DNA of 64,000 nucleotides, taken from Xanthobacter autotrophicus. GTDB lineage: Bacteria > Pseudomonadota > Alphaproteobacteria > Rhizobiales > Xanthobacteraceae. Shown here piece after piece: positions 9,777 to 18,348 of the stretch. Both the position numbers and the translations under genes were made by a program. Location of the stretch: positions 1-64,000 of the forward strand of contig NZ_JAIVFN010000003.1 in the NCBI RefSeq assembly GCF_030015065.1, read 5' to 3'. Positions within the stretch are counted from its first letter, which is position 1. Every line of letters starts with the position of its first letter. The notes beneath the pieces were generated by a model. That model was not told where the DNA came from, made no database searches, and saw only the letters and a list, made by a program, of their open reading frames with translations.

Positions 9777-10852
9777 GAGGCAGCTCCCGACAGGCGGACC
9801 TTCTGGCCGGGGCGCAAGGCGTGCACGCCAGCGGTGACGACGAGTTCGCCGGTTTCCAGTCCCCCTGAGATCACAACCATCGCCTGATCGTAGCGCAGCA
9901 CGTCCACCCTGCGCAGGGACACGGTCTGGCTCTGCGGATCGACCACCCAAACCGCCGGTCCCGCGTTCGCCTCGGTCAGCGCGCTCGCCGGCACCTCGAT
10001 CCCCGGAGGTGGGGCCAGCCGGATTTTTCCGGTCACGGTCGACCCCAGATGCATGGCCTCCGGCGGATCCATGATCTCGACCTTCACCTGGAAGGTCCGG
10101 GTGACGGAATCCGCCTGAGGCGCCACTTCGCGGACCCGCCCGGTGGCTCTCACCTTCGGGTCGTCGGTAAGCGCGATCTCGACGGGCACGTCGCGCGGGC
10201 TCGTCCTTATGATCTGCTCGGAGACGTCGAAGACGGCGTCGCGCCCGCCTTGGCGCGCGACCTCCACGACCATTTGGCCGGCGCGGATAACTTCGCCCGG
10301 TTCGGCGCCGACCGCGGTAACCGCGCCCGCGCCATCGGCGGACAAGACCGTATAGCTCAGCTGATCCTGAGCGGTGTGCAGCTGTGCCTGAGCGGACTCC
10401 ACCTGGGCCTCGGCGGACCGCAGGCTCTGCACTGCTTCATCAAATCTTGCGCGTGTGGCCCAGCCGCCCTTCGAGAGCTGCTCCTGGCGCTGGTAAGTCA
10501 GGCGAGCCTGGGTCAGCACCGCCTGAGCCGACGCAAGGTTTGCTTGCGCCGTGCGCAACGCATTCTGCTGGTTATTGGCGTCGAGCCGGGCGACGACTTG
10601 GCCTGGCGAAACCACATCGCCCACACGAATAGACCGTTCGATCATGCGCCCATCGAGGCGGAACGCCAGGCTGACCTGGTCCTTGGCACGAACTTGGCCC
10701 GTCAGCGAGACGGTCTCGCCTTCCGCGCTGCCCCCGACGGCGAGCGTCCGGACAGGGCGGGCTTGGGTATTGGGTGAGGCCGCCTCGTCGCAGCCCATGA
10801 CGGTCGCCGCCATCAAGATGGCCCCTATTATCCGAAACTTGAGCATTGGCAT
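9773..10852 (-). CDS. RND efflux periplasmic adaptor (membrane fusion protein), lipoprotein
   Basis: Adaptor linking the RND pump to an outer-membrane channel, 359 residues. The N-terminus is a lipoprotein signal peptide with a lipobox-like VMGC. It is followed by the split lipoyl/barrel-sandwich region, an alpha-hairpin rich in A, Q and L (about residues 95-170) and beta-barrel and membrane-proximal domains. ATG 10852 is preceded by GGAAG at good spacing; an ATG six bases later is the alternative. It is the first gene of the efflux operon, divergent from a TetR gene, and overlaps the pump gene by four bases. Confidence 0.92.
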   Translation of the reverse strand: MPMLKFRIIGAILMAATVMGCDEAASPNTQARPVRTLAVGGSAEGETVSLTGQVRAKDQVSLAFRLDGRMIERSIRVGDVVSPGQVVARLDANNQQNALRTAQANLASAQAVLTQARLTYQRQEQLSKGGWATRARFDEAVQSLRSAEAQVESAQAQLHTAQDQLSYTVLSADGAGAVTAVGAEPGEVIRAGQMVVEVARQGGRDAVFDVSEQIIRTSPRDVPVEIALTDDPKVRATGRVREVAPQADSVTRTFQVKVEIMDPPEAMHLGSTVTGKIRLAPPPGIEVPASALTEANAGPAVWVVDPQSQTVSLRRVDVLRYDQAMVVISGGLETGELVVTAGVHALRPGQKVRLSGAAS

Positions 10853-10937
10853 CGTCTTCCGCTGGGAGCCGTAGTGCGCTGCCTCGCAAGGGAAAAAGGA
10901 CGAAGGTCCGATTTCCCCGATCCGGCCCTTGGATTGC

Positions 10938-10977
10938 ATTGCACTGTGCAATATAATTATATGCACTTATCAGTGCA
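10938..10977. promoter_or_regulatory. Paired operator-like palindromes between efflux operon and tetR
   Basis: Two inverted repeats share the core ATTGCACTG. Site 1, 10938-10952, is a perfect palindrome with arms ATTGCAC/GTGCAAT around one base. Site 2, 10962-10977, has arms TGCACT/AGTGCA separated by four bases. They sit in the AT-rich 139-bp divergent region, 15 bp from the tetR start and about 85 bp from the adaptor start. That is the expected place for autoregulation and repression of the pump by the TetR protein. Binding by that protein is inferred. Confidence 0.75.
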
Positions 10978-10991
10978 ATAGGGGAATTTGG

Positions 10992-11621
10992 ATGAACGCT
11001 CGCAACGTGTCGAAGGAGGCGCTACAGAAAGCCCGGCGCGGCGGATCGCGGGACGCCATAGTCGAGGCCGCCGAGCGCCTGTTCCTGGAGCGAGGCTTCG
11101 GCGCGGTGAGTATGGACGAGCTCGCCGAGGCGGCGGGCGTGGCGCGGCGCACCCTCTACAATCAGTTTTCGAGCAAGGAAGAGATCTTTCGAGAGATGCT
11201 CCGACGGGTGTCGCATCAGCTCGAGGACACGTTTCCGCCCGGCATCGAAACCCGAGGCGACGTCGAGGACTTCCTGCGCCTGATCGCGCGGATGATCCTG
11301 GAGCTCCACAAGCACCGGGGATATCTCGGATTCTTGCGCATGGTGGTGGCCGACTCGCGCCAGTTTCCCTGGATCGCCGCGGAATTCGCAACCGTCATGG
11401 ACCCTCAAACGGAGCGGCTCACGCGGTATCTCGCCCATCTGACGGCCATGGGCATCCTGGCTTGTCCCAATCCCATGCTGGCGGCCCACCAATTCATGGG
11501 CATGCTCAACGAGTTGTCGCTCTGGCCCTGGATGATGGGTCGTGAAAGCCTGCCCATCTCGACCGATGAGGCGGTCGAAGAGACCATCCGCATGTTCCTG
11601 CAGCGTTACAGGCATCCATGA
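10992..11621 (+). CDS. TetR/AcrR-family repressor of the adjacent RND efflux operon
   Basis: A 209-residue TetR-type regulator. The N-terminal helix-turn-helix (about residues 20-65) contains the typical AAERLFLERGFGAVSMDELA and a recognition helix ending GVARRTLYNQFSSKEE. The C-terminal ligand-binding domain is aromatic- and methionine-rich. ATG 10992 lies 5 bases after an AGGGGAA stretch; an earlier in-frame start at 10929 would place the operators inside the coding region and is less likely. It diverges from the efflux operon, the classic arrangement for a drug-responsive local repressor. Confidence 0.9.
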   Translation: MNARNVSKEALQKARRGGSRDAIVEAAERLFLERGFGAVSMDELAEAAGVARRTLYNQFSSKEEIFREMLRRVSHQLEDTFPPGIETRGDVEDFLRLIARMILELHKHRGYLGFLRMVVADSRQFPWIAAEFATVMDPQTERLTRYLAHLTAMGILACPNPMLAAHQFMGMLNELSLWPWMMGRESLPISTDEAVEETIRMFLQRYRHP

Positions 11622-11865
11622 TTGGCCGACCAGCACCCCAGCGACTGGCTGGGCTACGGCTCCAGCGCAGCTTCACCCGCGCCGTCCGCCGCTGGACCTC
11701 CGCCCCGCCCACCACCTGCGCAAGGGCAAGGAAGGCGGCTGACGCCAAGCCGCGGGACCCGACGGCGCCCCCGACGCCGAGACCCGGCTCCGGCACCGGT
11801 GCTATAAGCGGGGGCGGTTCGAGATAATGCGCGCCAAGCGCGCCACCGGACAAGGAGGGCACCCC

Positions 11866-12429
11866 ATGCGTTCGAAACACTGGCTCCTCGCAGCTTCGGC
11901 CCTGATCGCGGCCACTCCCGTCGCTATGGCCCAGGCCCAAACCCAGGCCCCGGCGGCGCCCGCCGCAGCCCCGGCACCCACCGTCGTGAAGGCCGACATC
12001 ATCGGCAATAGCGGCAAGTCCATCGGCACCGTCACCGCCACCGGGACCGACCGCGTCACCATCGTGCGCCTTGTCCTTCAGCCCGGCGCGACGACGCCCG
12101 GCTGGCACGGCATCCACTTCCACGCCGTCGCCGACTGCTCGGACACCGAGAAGTTCCTGGCGTCCAAGGCCCATGTGAACCATGGCGGCAAGGCCCATGG
12201 CCTGCTCAACCCCAACGGGCCGGATGAAGGCGACCTGCCCAACATCTTCGCCGTCGCCGATGGGTCGGTGTCGGCCGAGGTGACGAGCCCGGTGGGCCTC
12301 ACCGGCGCCCGCGGCCTGCTGACCCCGGCGGGCTTCGCCCTGGTGATCCATGCCAGCCCCGACGACCACACCACCCAGCCCATCGGCGGCGCCGGCGCGC
12401 GCATCGCCTGCGCCGCGTTCAAGCCCTGA
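11866..12429 (+). CDS. sodC: Secreted Cu/Zn superoxide dismutase-like protein
   Basis: 187 residues with a signal peptide (cleavage probably after VAMAQA) and a low-complexity Ala/Pro linker. The Cu/Zn-SOD fold follows, with the Cu-ligand motif HGIHFH (near residue 82), the disulphide cysteines in ADCSD and IACAAF, KAHGLLNP, GDLPN and the late Cu-ligand region VIHASPDDH. The product would dismutate superoxide in the periplasm. The usual Zn-ligand histidine in the GPHxGD motif is an aspartate here (GPDEGD), so metal occupancy may differ. ATG 11866 has a strong AAGGAGGG ribosome site. The 244 bases between tetR and this gene hold no convincing gene. Confidence 0.85.
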   Translation: MRSKHWLLAASALIAATPVAMAQAQTQAPAAPAAAPAPTVVKADIIGNSGKSIGTVTATGTDRVTIVRLVLQPGATTPGWHGIHFHAVADCSDTEKFLASKAHVNHGGKAHGLLNPNGPDEGDLPNIFAVADGSVSAEVTSPVGLTGARGLLTPAGFALVIHASPDDHTTQPIGGAGARIACAAFKP

Positions 12430-12444
12430 GGCGCGGGGACCACG

Positions 12445-12518
12445 CTCTAAACTCAAGAAAGAGAACACGTTGTCCGACCGGCTTGTGATGCAAGCAGATC
12501 GGGCAACGCGTTCTCTAG
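12445..12518. repeat. Dispersed palindromic repeat, copy A
   Basis: First copy of a roughly 70-bp intergenic element. The conserved blocks are CTCTAAACTCAAGAAAGAGA at the start, AACGCGTTGTCCGATC, an inner stem around TTGCGATGCAA, and a terminal TCTCTAG-like block. The ends pair with each other (AGAGAACRCG against CGCGTTCTCT), so the whole unit can fold into one long hairpin. Other copies are at 28006, 40496, 42523, 42792 (inverted) and 55267. Confidence 0.8.
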
Positions 12519-12593
12519 AGGCGCGATTTTGCGGTCCCGTTCTTGCAGCCGGCTCGTCATGGCGTTTCACACGAGACAAAACGAGTTGCAGCC

Positions 12594-13124
12594 ATGACAA
12601 ACCCGACGCTCGCCCAGGCCCCGGCCGGACTGACCATCGCATGCCCCGCTTGCGACGCCCCGACCACACTCGCGCCCGACCAGGAGGCCCAGACCGCCCG
12701 CTGCGGCGCGTGCGGGGGCGCGCTCTTCACCGGGCGGCCCATGACGCTGACGGCCGCGCGTTTCGACGCCCACACGGCGCCGGGCGGCCTGCCCCTCGTG
12801 ATCGACTTCTGGGCGGCATGGTGCGGGCCGTGCAAGAGCATGGCCCCGGTGTTCGAGGCACTCGCCGCCGAGTTCGAGCCCCATGTGCGCTTCGCCAAGG
12901 TGGACACCGACGCCGAGCGCGCGCTGGCGGACTATTTCCGCATCTCGTCCATTCCCACCCTCAGCTTCATCCATGACCACCGCGAGGTGGCGCGCGTTGC
13001 CGGCGCCATGTTCGCAGGCGACATGCGCCGCTGGCTCTACGATGCCCTGTCGCGCGCCCAGGAGGCGCACGCAAAGGACGGCGCCGCACCGGAACCCGCG
13101 GGCGAGGACCGGGAGACGCCGTGA
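12594..13124 (+). CDS. trxC: Thioredoxin 2 (TrxC type) with N-terminal zinc ribbon
   Basis: Cytoplasmic protein-disulphide reductase of the Trx2 type, 176 residues. The N-terminus carries two CxxC pairs (CPAC and CGAC, about residues 13-42) that form the zinc-binding extension characteristic of TrxC. The thioredoxin domain has the active site WCGPC near residue 75 and the cis-proline loop SSIPTL. The C-terminal tail is low complexity. The start was chosen at the ATG just before the zinc ribbon; upstream in-frame codons run into repeat-adjacent DNA. It sits beside the SodC-like gene, consistent with an oxidative-stress role. Confidence 0.92.
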   Translation: MTNPTLAQAPAGLTIACPACDAPTTLAPDQEAQTARCGACGGALFTGRPMTLTAARFDAHTAPGGLPLVIDFWAAWCGPCKSMAPVFEALAAEFEPHVRFAKVDTDAERALADYFRISSIPTLSFIHDHREVARVAGAMFAGDMRRWLYDALSRAQEAHAKDGAAPEPAGEDRETP

Positions 13125-13168
13125 GGCGCGGTCCCTGAAGCACAGGTCCTGGGGCCACGGCCGGGCGG

Positions 13169-13885
13169 TCAGACCGCCAGCCATTCCTCCATCAGCCGCG
13201 CATTCGAGGTGAGCGCCTGCGGCGCGCCCTCGAACACGATGCGGCCATGGCCCATGACGCACACCCGGTGCGACACCTTGAGGGCGATGGTCAGTTTCTG
13301 CTCCACCAGCAGCACGGACACCCCGCGCCGGTTGATGTCGGCGATGGCCTCCCCCACCACGGTCACGATCTTCGGCGCCAGCCCCTCCGTGGGCTCGTCG
13401 ATGAGGATCACCAGCGGGTTGCCGAGCAGCGAGCGGCACATGGTGAGCATCTGCTGCTCGCCGCCCGAGAGGCTGCCGGCGCGGGTGTTGCGGCGCTCCT
13501 TGAGGCGCGGGAAATAATCGAACATCTGCTCGACGGTCCAGCGCGCGGCGCCCTCCGCGCCCTTCTGCTCGCCCATCCGCAAATTCTCGTCCACGGTGAG
13601 GTTGAGGAAGACCTCGCGCTCCTCCGGCACATAGGCGATGCCGGCGCGGCAGATATTGAAAGCGCGGGCGCCGGTGAGGTCCTTCCCGCGCAGCACGATG
13701 TGTCCGCCGGTGGGCGGCACCAGGCCCATGATGGCCTTCAGCGTCGTGGACCGGCCGGAGCCGTTGCGGCCCAGAAGGCTCACCACCTCCCCCTGCCCCA
13801 CCTGGAAGGTGACGCCGTGCAGGATGTGGCTCTTGCCGTAATGGGCGTGGAGGCCGTCGACGGTGAGAAGGGGCGTGTCGCGCAT
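13169..13885 (-). CDS. Liv-type ABC importer, ATP-binding protein (LivF-like) with variant Walker A
   Basis: One of two ATPases of a branched-chain-amino-acid-type importer (HAAT family), 238 residues. The signature LSGGEQQ, Walker B VILIDEP and the H-loop-region glutamine (VEQK) are present. The Walker A reads GRNGSGRST: the normally invariant lysine is arginine. The ATG overlaps the last base of the upstream livG-like gene, and this is the last gene of the minus-strand unit that begins with the VOC gene at 22542. It converges on trxC. The imported compound is unknown. Confidence 0.9.
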   Translation of the reverse strand: MRDTPLLTVDGLHAHYGKSHILHGVTFQVGQGEVVSLLGRNGSGRSTTLKAIMGLVPPTGGHIVLRGKDLTGARAFNICRAGIAYVPEEREVFLNLTVDENLRMGEQKGAEGAARWTVEQMFDYFPRLKERRNTRAGSLSGGEQQMLTMCRSLLGNPLVILIDEPTEGLAPKIVTVVGEAIADINRRGVSVLLVEQKLTIALKVSHRVCVMGHGRIVFEGAPQALTSNARLMEEWLAV

Positions 13886-14637
13886 CAGCTGGCCTCCTCG
13901 CCGAGATAGGCTTCGCGCACGGCCAGGTTGCCGCGGATCTCGGCCGGCGTTCCGGTGGCGATGATCTGCCCGTAGACCAGAACGCTGATGCGGTCGGAGA
14001 GGGAGAACACCACGTCCATGTCGTGCTCCACGATGAGGAGCGTGCGCCCCTTCGTGATCTCGCGGATGAGGCCCACCGTGTATTCCGTCTCCTCGTGGGA
14101 CATGCCCGCCATGGGCTCGTCCAAAAGGATCACCTTGGGATCGCTCGCCAGCGTCATGCCGATCTCCAGCGAGCGCTGCTCGGAATAGGACAGTTCGCTG
14201 GCCAGCGCATTTGCCCGCTTCTCCAGCCGCACCTGGGCAAGGAGTTCCTCCACCAGATGCGTCACCGCCCTGAGGCGCGAGGCCCGGCGCCAGAACACGA
14301 ATTCAAGGCCGAAGCGCCGCATCACCGCCAGCCTCAGATTCTCGAACACCGAGAGGCCGGGGAAGATGTTGGTGATCTGGAAGGAGCGGGCGAGCCCCTG
14401 CCGGTTCACCAGATGGGGCGGCATGCCGCCGATGGGCAGGCCCTCCAGCAGGATCTCGCCCGCCGTGGGCATGAACTGGCCGGAGATGAGGTGGAACAAG
14501 GTGGACTTGCCCGCCCCGTTCGGCCCGATCACCGCGTGGCGCTCCCCCGGCACCACGTCGAGCTCGATGCCGCGGATGATCTCGATGGGACCGAAGGACT
14601 TGCGGACCCCGTGGAGGGACAGGACGGGCGTGCTCAT
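13885..14637 (-). CDS. Liv-type ABC importer, ATP-binding protein (LivG-like)
   Basis: Second ATPase of the importer, 250 residues. It has a canonical Walker A GPNGAGKST, the LivG-type insert with the ARSFQ Q-loop, an ABC signature (SYSEQR) and Walker B VILLDEP followed by MAGMSHEE. Its start overlaps the livM-like stop by four bases (ATGA). With an intact Walker A it can form the catalytic heterodimer with the variant LivF-like partner downstream. Confidence 0.93.
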   Translation of the reverse strand: MSTPVLSLHGVRKSFGPIEIIRGIELDVVPGERHAVIGPNGAGKSTLFHLISGQFMPTAGEILLEGLPIGGMPPHLVNRQGLARSFQITNIFPGLSVFENLRLAVMRRFGLEFVFWRRASRLRAVTHLVEELLAQVRLEKRANALASELSYSEQRSLEIGMTLASDPKVILLDEPMAGMSHEETEYTVGLIREITKGRTLLIVEHDMDVVFSLSDRISVLVYGQIIATGTPAEIRGNLAVREAYLGEEAS

Positions 14638-15860
14638 GAAGCGCCTCCACGCTCAGGATCCAGGCGACGCGACGCGAAGGAGAGGAGGCCGAGGCCCACC
14701 GCCATCACGCCCAGGGGCAGCCCCCAGGTGACGACCGAGAATGGCAGCCATTCGCGCCCGAACAGGGCGACCGGCGGCCAGGTGGCGCCGACCACCATGG
14801 AGCGATAGTCGGTGGAGAAGAAGCGCTGCGCCAGCTCCACCGCGCAGACGAAGCCGACGACGCTCAGCGCCAGCGCCACCGCGAACAGCAGCCCCGCCGA
14901 AAGCCGCTCCCAGCCGAGACCGAAGCGTCCCTCGCGGACCCGCCTGGCGATTTCGCCCACGAGGCCGTCGGGCAGGAACATCATCACCAGCACGAACAGC
15001 ACGCCCTGATAGAGCAGCCAGGAGCGGGTGAGGTCCGACACCGCATAGCCGAAGAAGGACATGAGCGCCGCGCCGATGGCCGGGCCTAAGAACACCTTCA
15101 CGCCGCCGATATAGCTGTTCAGCACCACCGAGGCGGAGAGCTGCATGTCGAGGACAACATAGTTCGCCGCCTCGATGTTGAGCGCCTGCAGCGCCCCCGC
15201 CACGCCCGAGAACATGGCCGACACCGCGAACACCAGCACGCTGAGCTTGTGAACGTTGTAGCCGAGGAAGCGCAGCCGGTGGGTGTTCTCGCGCAGGCCG
15301 AGGGTGAGCCGGCCCACCGGCGTCAGGGTGTAGAGATAAAGCAGCACGAGGCAGAGCAGCACCCAGAAGAGGGTGAGGTAATAGACCTCCACGTTGCTGC
15401 CGAAGGTGAAGCCCCAGGCCGGCATGCGCATGGCGGAGACACCCGCCTCGCCGCCGAACACCTCCTTCAGGTGCGGGGCCAAAGCGTGCAGCAGCTCGGC
15501 CAGAGCCAGCGTGATCATGGAGAAGTAGACGCCGGTGCGCTTGGTGGCGAACCAGCCGGCGGCGATGCCGCTCATGAGGCCCATGAAGCCGCCCACCAGC
15601 GGCAGCAGCGGTGTGGGCAGGAGGCCGGCGCCGTTGAAGGCGTTCATGGCGTGGATGGTGGCGAAGGCGCCGATGCCGAAATAGGCCGAATGGCCGAAGG
15701 AGAGCATCCCCGCCTGCCCGCACAAAAGGCTGAAGGCGGAGGCGAACAGGGCGGCGATCAGCATCTGGATCGACGCATTGACGAGGCCTGCGGAGAGGAA
15801 GGCCGGGGCGGCGACCAGCGCCATGACGGCAAGGGCGAGGAGGATGACCTTGATGCGCAT
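14634..15860 (-). CDS. Liv-type ABC importer permease (LivM-like)
   Basis: Inner-membrane permease, 408 residues, somewhat longer than most LivM proteins because of a hydrophobic C-terminal extension (about residues 320-400). Multiple transmembrane helices are evident. The conserved LivM block LLCGQAGMLSFGHSAYFGIG lies near residue 45 and an EAA-like cytoplasmic loop near 200 (RENTHRLRFLGYN). It starts three bases after the livH-like stop and overlaps the livG-like start. Confidence 0.92.
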   Translation of the reverse strand: MRIKVILLALAVMALVAAPAFLSAGLVNASIQMLIAALFASAFSLLCGQAGMLSFGHSAYFGIGAFATIHAMNAFNGAGLLPTPLLPLVGGFMGLMSGIAAGWFATKRTGVYFSMITLALAELLHALAPHLKEVFGGEAGVSAMRMPAWGFTFGSNVEVYYLTLFWVLLCLVLLYLYTLTPVGRLTLGLRENTHRLRFLGYNVHKLSVLVFAVSAMFSGVAGALQALNIEAANYVVLDMQLSASVVLNSYIGGVKVFLGPAIGAALMSFFGYAVSDLTRSWLLYQGVLFVLVMMFLPDGLVGEIARRVREGRFGLGWERLSAGLLFAVALALSVVGFVCAVELAQRFFSTDYRSMVVGATWPPVALFGREWLPFSVVTWGLPLGVMAVGLGLLSFASRRLDPERGGAS

Positions 15861-15863
15861 GGC

Positions 15864-16805
15864 TTAGCTCTTGTCGCCGAACAGGCCCGAGGGACGCACC
15901 AGCAGCACCAGCAGCATCAGCGCGAAGGGAATGGTGGCGGCAAGGCTCGACACCTGGAGCGTCAGCGGGCCGCCCACCGCGCGCGCCCAGTCGCCGAGGC
16001 CGATGACGCCGAGCAGGTCGGCAAAGCTCGCGTCGATGCCCACCGCCAGCGAGGTGACCACGCCGATGAGCAGCGAGGCGACCATGGCGCCTTCCAGCGA
16101 GCCAAGGCCGCCGATCACCACCACCACGAACACCAGCACACCCAGTTCCAGCGCCATGTTGGGATTGGTGGTGTAGAACGCCCCCGCCAGCGCGCCGGCA
16201 AGGCCCGCGAGCGCCGCGCCCACCCCGAACACGCCCATGAAGACGAGGGGCACGTTGTGGCCCAGCGCCTCGGCCATGCGCGGCCGGAAGATGGCCGAGC
16301 GCACCACGATGCCCACCCGCGTGGTGGTGAGCAGCGCATAAATGACGCCGAACATGGCGAGCGCCACCGCGCCCATGATGAGGCGGTAGACCGGATAATC
16401 GGTGCCGCCGATGCGGAAGGCGGAGAAGCTGAGGGCGGCGGGAAGGCGGTAGTCCACCGGGAAGTTGCCGAAGAACAGCTTGACCAGCTCGGCGATGATG
16501 AAGGACAGGCCGAAGGTGAGCAGCAGTTCGTGGGCATGGCCGAAGCGATGCACCCGGCGCAGGAAATAGCGCTCCACCACCACCCCCACCGCGCCGACGA
16601 TGAGGGGGGAGACGATGACCGCCAGCGCGAAGCCGAGCACGCCCGCCAGCGCATAGGCAATATAGGCGCCCAGCATGTAGAACGAGGCGTGCGCGAAATT
16701 GAGGACGCCCATCATGCCGAAGATGAGGGTCAGTCCCGCCGACACCATGAACAGCAGCAATCCGTAGATCGTGCCGTTCAGGATCGCCACCAGCAGGTGT
16801 TCCAT
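15864..16805 (-). CDS. Liv-type ABC importer permease (LivH-like)
   Basis: Inner-membrane permease, 313 residues, the usual LivH length. The N-terminal pattern ILNGTIYGLLLFMVSAGLTL and the following FGMMGVLNFAHASFYMLGAY are the family hallmark. It pairs with the LivM-like protein. It is separated from the upstream binding-protein gene by 167 bases that contain two strong hairpins, which may lower its expression relative to the binding protein. Confidence 0.93.
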   Translation of the reverse strand: MEHLLVAILNGTIYGLLLFMVSAGLTLIFGMMGVLNFAHASFYMLGAYIAYALAGVLGFALAVIVSPLIVGAVGVVVERYFLRRVHRFGHAHELLLTFGLSFIIAELVKLFFGNFPVDYRLPAALSFSAFRIGGTDYPVYRLIMGAVALAMFGVIYALLTTTRVGIVVRSAIFRPRMAEALGHNVPLVFMGVFGVGAALAGLAGALAGAFYTTNPNMALELGVLVFVVVVIGGLGSLEGAMVASLLIGVVTSLAVGIDASFADLLGVIGLGDWARAVGGPLTLQVSSLAATIPFALMLLVLLVRPSGLFGDKS

Positions 16806-16912
16806 CAGATTGTCCCCTCGCTTCGCCCGCCGTCATCCCCCCGGCACGCCGGGAAACTTCTCTTTGCCCTGGCGCGCGACCGATCCTCAGGCGTCGGACT
16901 GCGGCCGGGATG

Positions 16913-16937
16913 GATGCCCCGGGCGCGCCGGGGCATC
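16913..16937. terminator. Perfect GC-rich hairpin between binding-protein and permease genes
   Basis: Arms GATGCCCCGG (16913-16922) and CCGGGGCATC (16928-16937) pair perfectly around a five-base loop. A second weaker hairpin (CCCGGC/GCCGGG) lies near 16840. No U-tract follows, so this is more likely an mRNA-stabilising or attenuating intergenic repeat (RPE/REP-like) than a full terminator. Confidence 0.5.
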
Positions 16938-16972
16938 ACGATGGCTGATGCGGTTGTGCGGTCCGTGGCCCG

Positions 16973-18220
16973 TCAGTTGGGCCGCGTCATCTTGCAGCTC
17001 TCCTGCACCGGCGAGGAGGCCTCGGCGGCGGTGAAGAGCTTCATGGGCTTGAAGCCGAGATTGGTGCCGTCCACCTTGAACCTGGCGTCTTCCGCCACGA
17101 TGGAGACCACCATGGGAAGCTGCACCTGGTGGTCAGCCGCGCGCATGCTGGCCTCGCCCATGGGCGTCCTGACCTTGACGTTTTCGATGGCCTTGGCGAC
17201 GGCATTGATGTCGATGCTGCCGTCCTTGGCCGGCGGCACGCTTTTCAGCGCCTCGCCCACCATGGCCATGCCGAAGGCGGTCTGCGGCTCGATATAGACC
17301 GGATAGTGGCCGGTCTTCGCCTTGTAGTCCTCGGCGAAGGCGGCCGTGGCCTCGCTCGCCTCGGCATTGAAGGGGTGGGAGACCACGTTGCCCAGGGCGA
17401 CCTCGCCGGCATTGGCGATGTTGCCCGGCTGGTCGAGGAAGGCGGTGGCGAAGCGGGCCTTGAGACCGGCGCCATGGGCCGCCTTCATGAGCAGCAACAG
17501 GTCGTTGGACCAGTTGCCGGTGATCACCGTCTCGGCATTGGCCGCGGCGATCTTGGCGACGTAGGGCGAGAAATCCTGGATCTTGTTCACGTCGTGGAGC
17601 GTCTTCTCCACCACCGTGTAGCCGCCCAGCCTGGCGTTCTCCTCGATGGCGCCCTGCATGTCGATGCCCCAGCTGTAGTTCTGGTTCATGGAATAGACGC
17701 GGGTGCCGAGGATGCCCGCGTCCTTCATGGCCAGAACCATGGGCTTCACCCGCACCTGCGCATTGGGATTGAAGCGGAAGTGGTGGAAGTGGCACTTGGC
17801 GCCGGTCAATTCCAGCGCCTCGCCGCCCACGTTGAGGAAGACCACTTCCTTGCCGGGATTGCGCAGATTGTGCTTGCGCACGTCCTCGGTGATCTGGCCC
17901 GCCACGGCGGAGGAGGCGCCCTGCACGATGAAGCGGGCGCCGTCGGCGATGGCCGCCTTCACCTTGTCGGCGGCGCCCACCGGGCCGCCCTGGTTGTCAT
18001 ATTCCAGCAGGGTGATGGGCTCGCCGCCATAGCCGCCGCCGGCATTGATCTTGTCGATGCCGTATTTCGCGGCGGTCTTGAACAAAAGGCCCGTGGACGC
18101 CTGCGGCCCCGAAAGCGTCTCGATCACCGCCACCTTCAGCGGCTCGGCGCAGACAGCGCCCGCTGTGGAGGCCAAAAGCATGGCGGCGATGGGCGCGAGG
18201 AAACGTGTGCGGATCTTCAT
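16973..18220 (-). CDS. Liv-type ABC importer, periplasmic substrate-binding protein
   Basis: Type I periplasmic binding protein (Peripla_BP_6 family), 415 residues including a signal peptide that ends near AVCA. The mature part starts LKVAVIETLSGPQASTG, typical of Liv-type receptors, and both lobes and the hinge region look complete. The start was set at ATG 18220, which has an AGGGAGGA-type ribosome site; the open frame upstream lacks a signal sequence. The co-located E1/E2 enzymes suggest the ligand is a carbon source oxidised through an acyl-CoA-forming dehydrogenase, but the ligand itself cannot be named. Confidence 0.92.
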   Translation of the reverse strand: MKIRTRFLAPIAAMLLASTAGAVCAEPLKVAVIETLSGPQASTGLLFKTAAKYGIDKINAGGGYGGEPITLLEYDNQGGPVGAADKVKAAIADGARFIVQGASSAVAGQITEDVRKHNLRNPGKEVVFLNVGGEALELTGAKCHFHHFRFNPNAQVRVKPMVLAMKDAGILGTRVYSMNQNYSWGIDMQGAIEENARLGGYTVVEKTLHDVNKIQDFSPYVAKIAAANAETVITGNWSNDLLLLMKAAHGAGLKARFATAFLDQPGNIANAGEVALGNVVSHPFNAEASEATAAFAEDYKAKTGHYPVYIEPQTAFGMAMVGEALKSVPPAKDGSIDINAVAKAIENVKVRTPMGEASMRAADHQVQLPMVVSIVAEDARFKVDGTNLGFKPMKLFTAAEASSPVQESCKMTRPN

Positions 18221-18287
18221 GATAAGTCCTCCCTGTGACGTTGTTTTGCTTCGCTTCACACGACTCGTCTTCACTCTTTGCGGTCTC

Positions 18288-18317
18288 ATGCCATCGGCTC
18301 TGGTCTTCGACCGACGC
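18288..18317. repeat. Second dispersed repeat family, copy 1
   Basis: The segment begins ATGCCATCGGCTC and continues GTCTTCGACCGACGC. It closely matches 41844-41875, where the arms are perfectly self-complementary. Here one arm has diverged. It lies between the E2-type gene and the binding-protein gene. Confidence 0.4.
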
Positions 18318-18348
18318 AGCGAGGCTTTCGCTCGATCGCCGCGCGGGC

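Noticed and set aside
7542-9887. Long plus-strand open frame (781 codons) opposite the RND pump gene
   Set aside because: It is the antisense shadow of a clearly recognisable pump gene; composition is Arg/Asp/His-rich without any domain.
11622-11865. Possible small gene between tetR and sodC
   Set aside because: Frames are Pro/Arg/Ala-rich and lack a ribosome site; better read as a non-coding leader.
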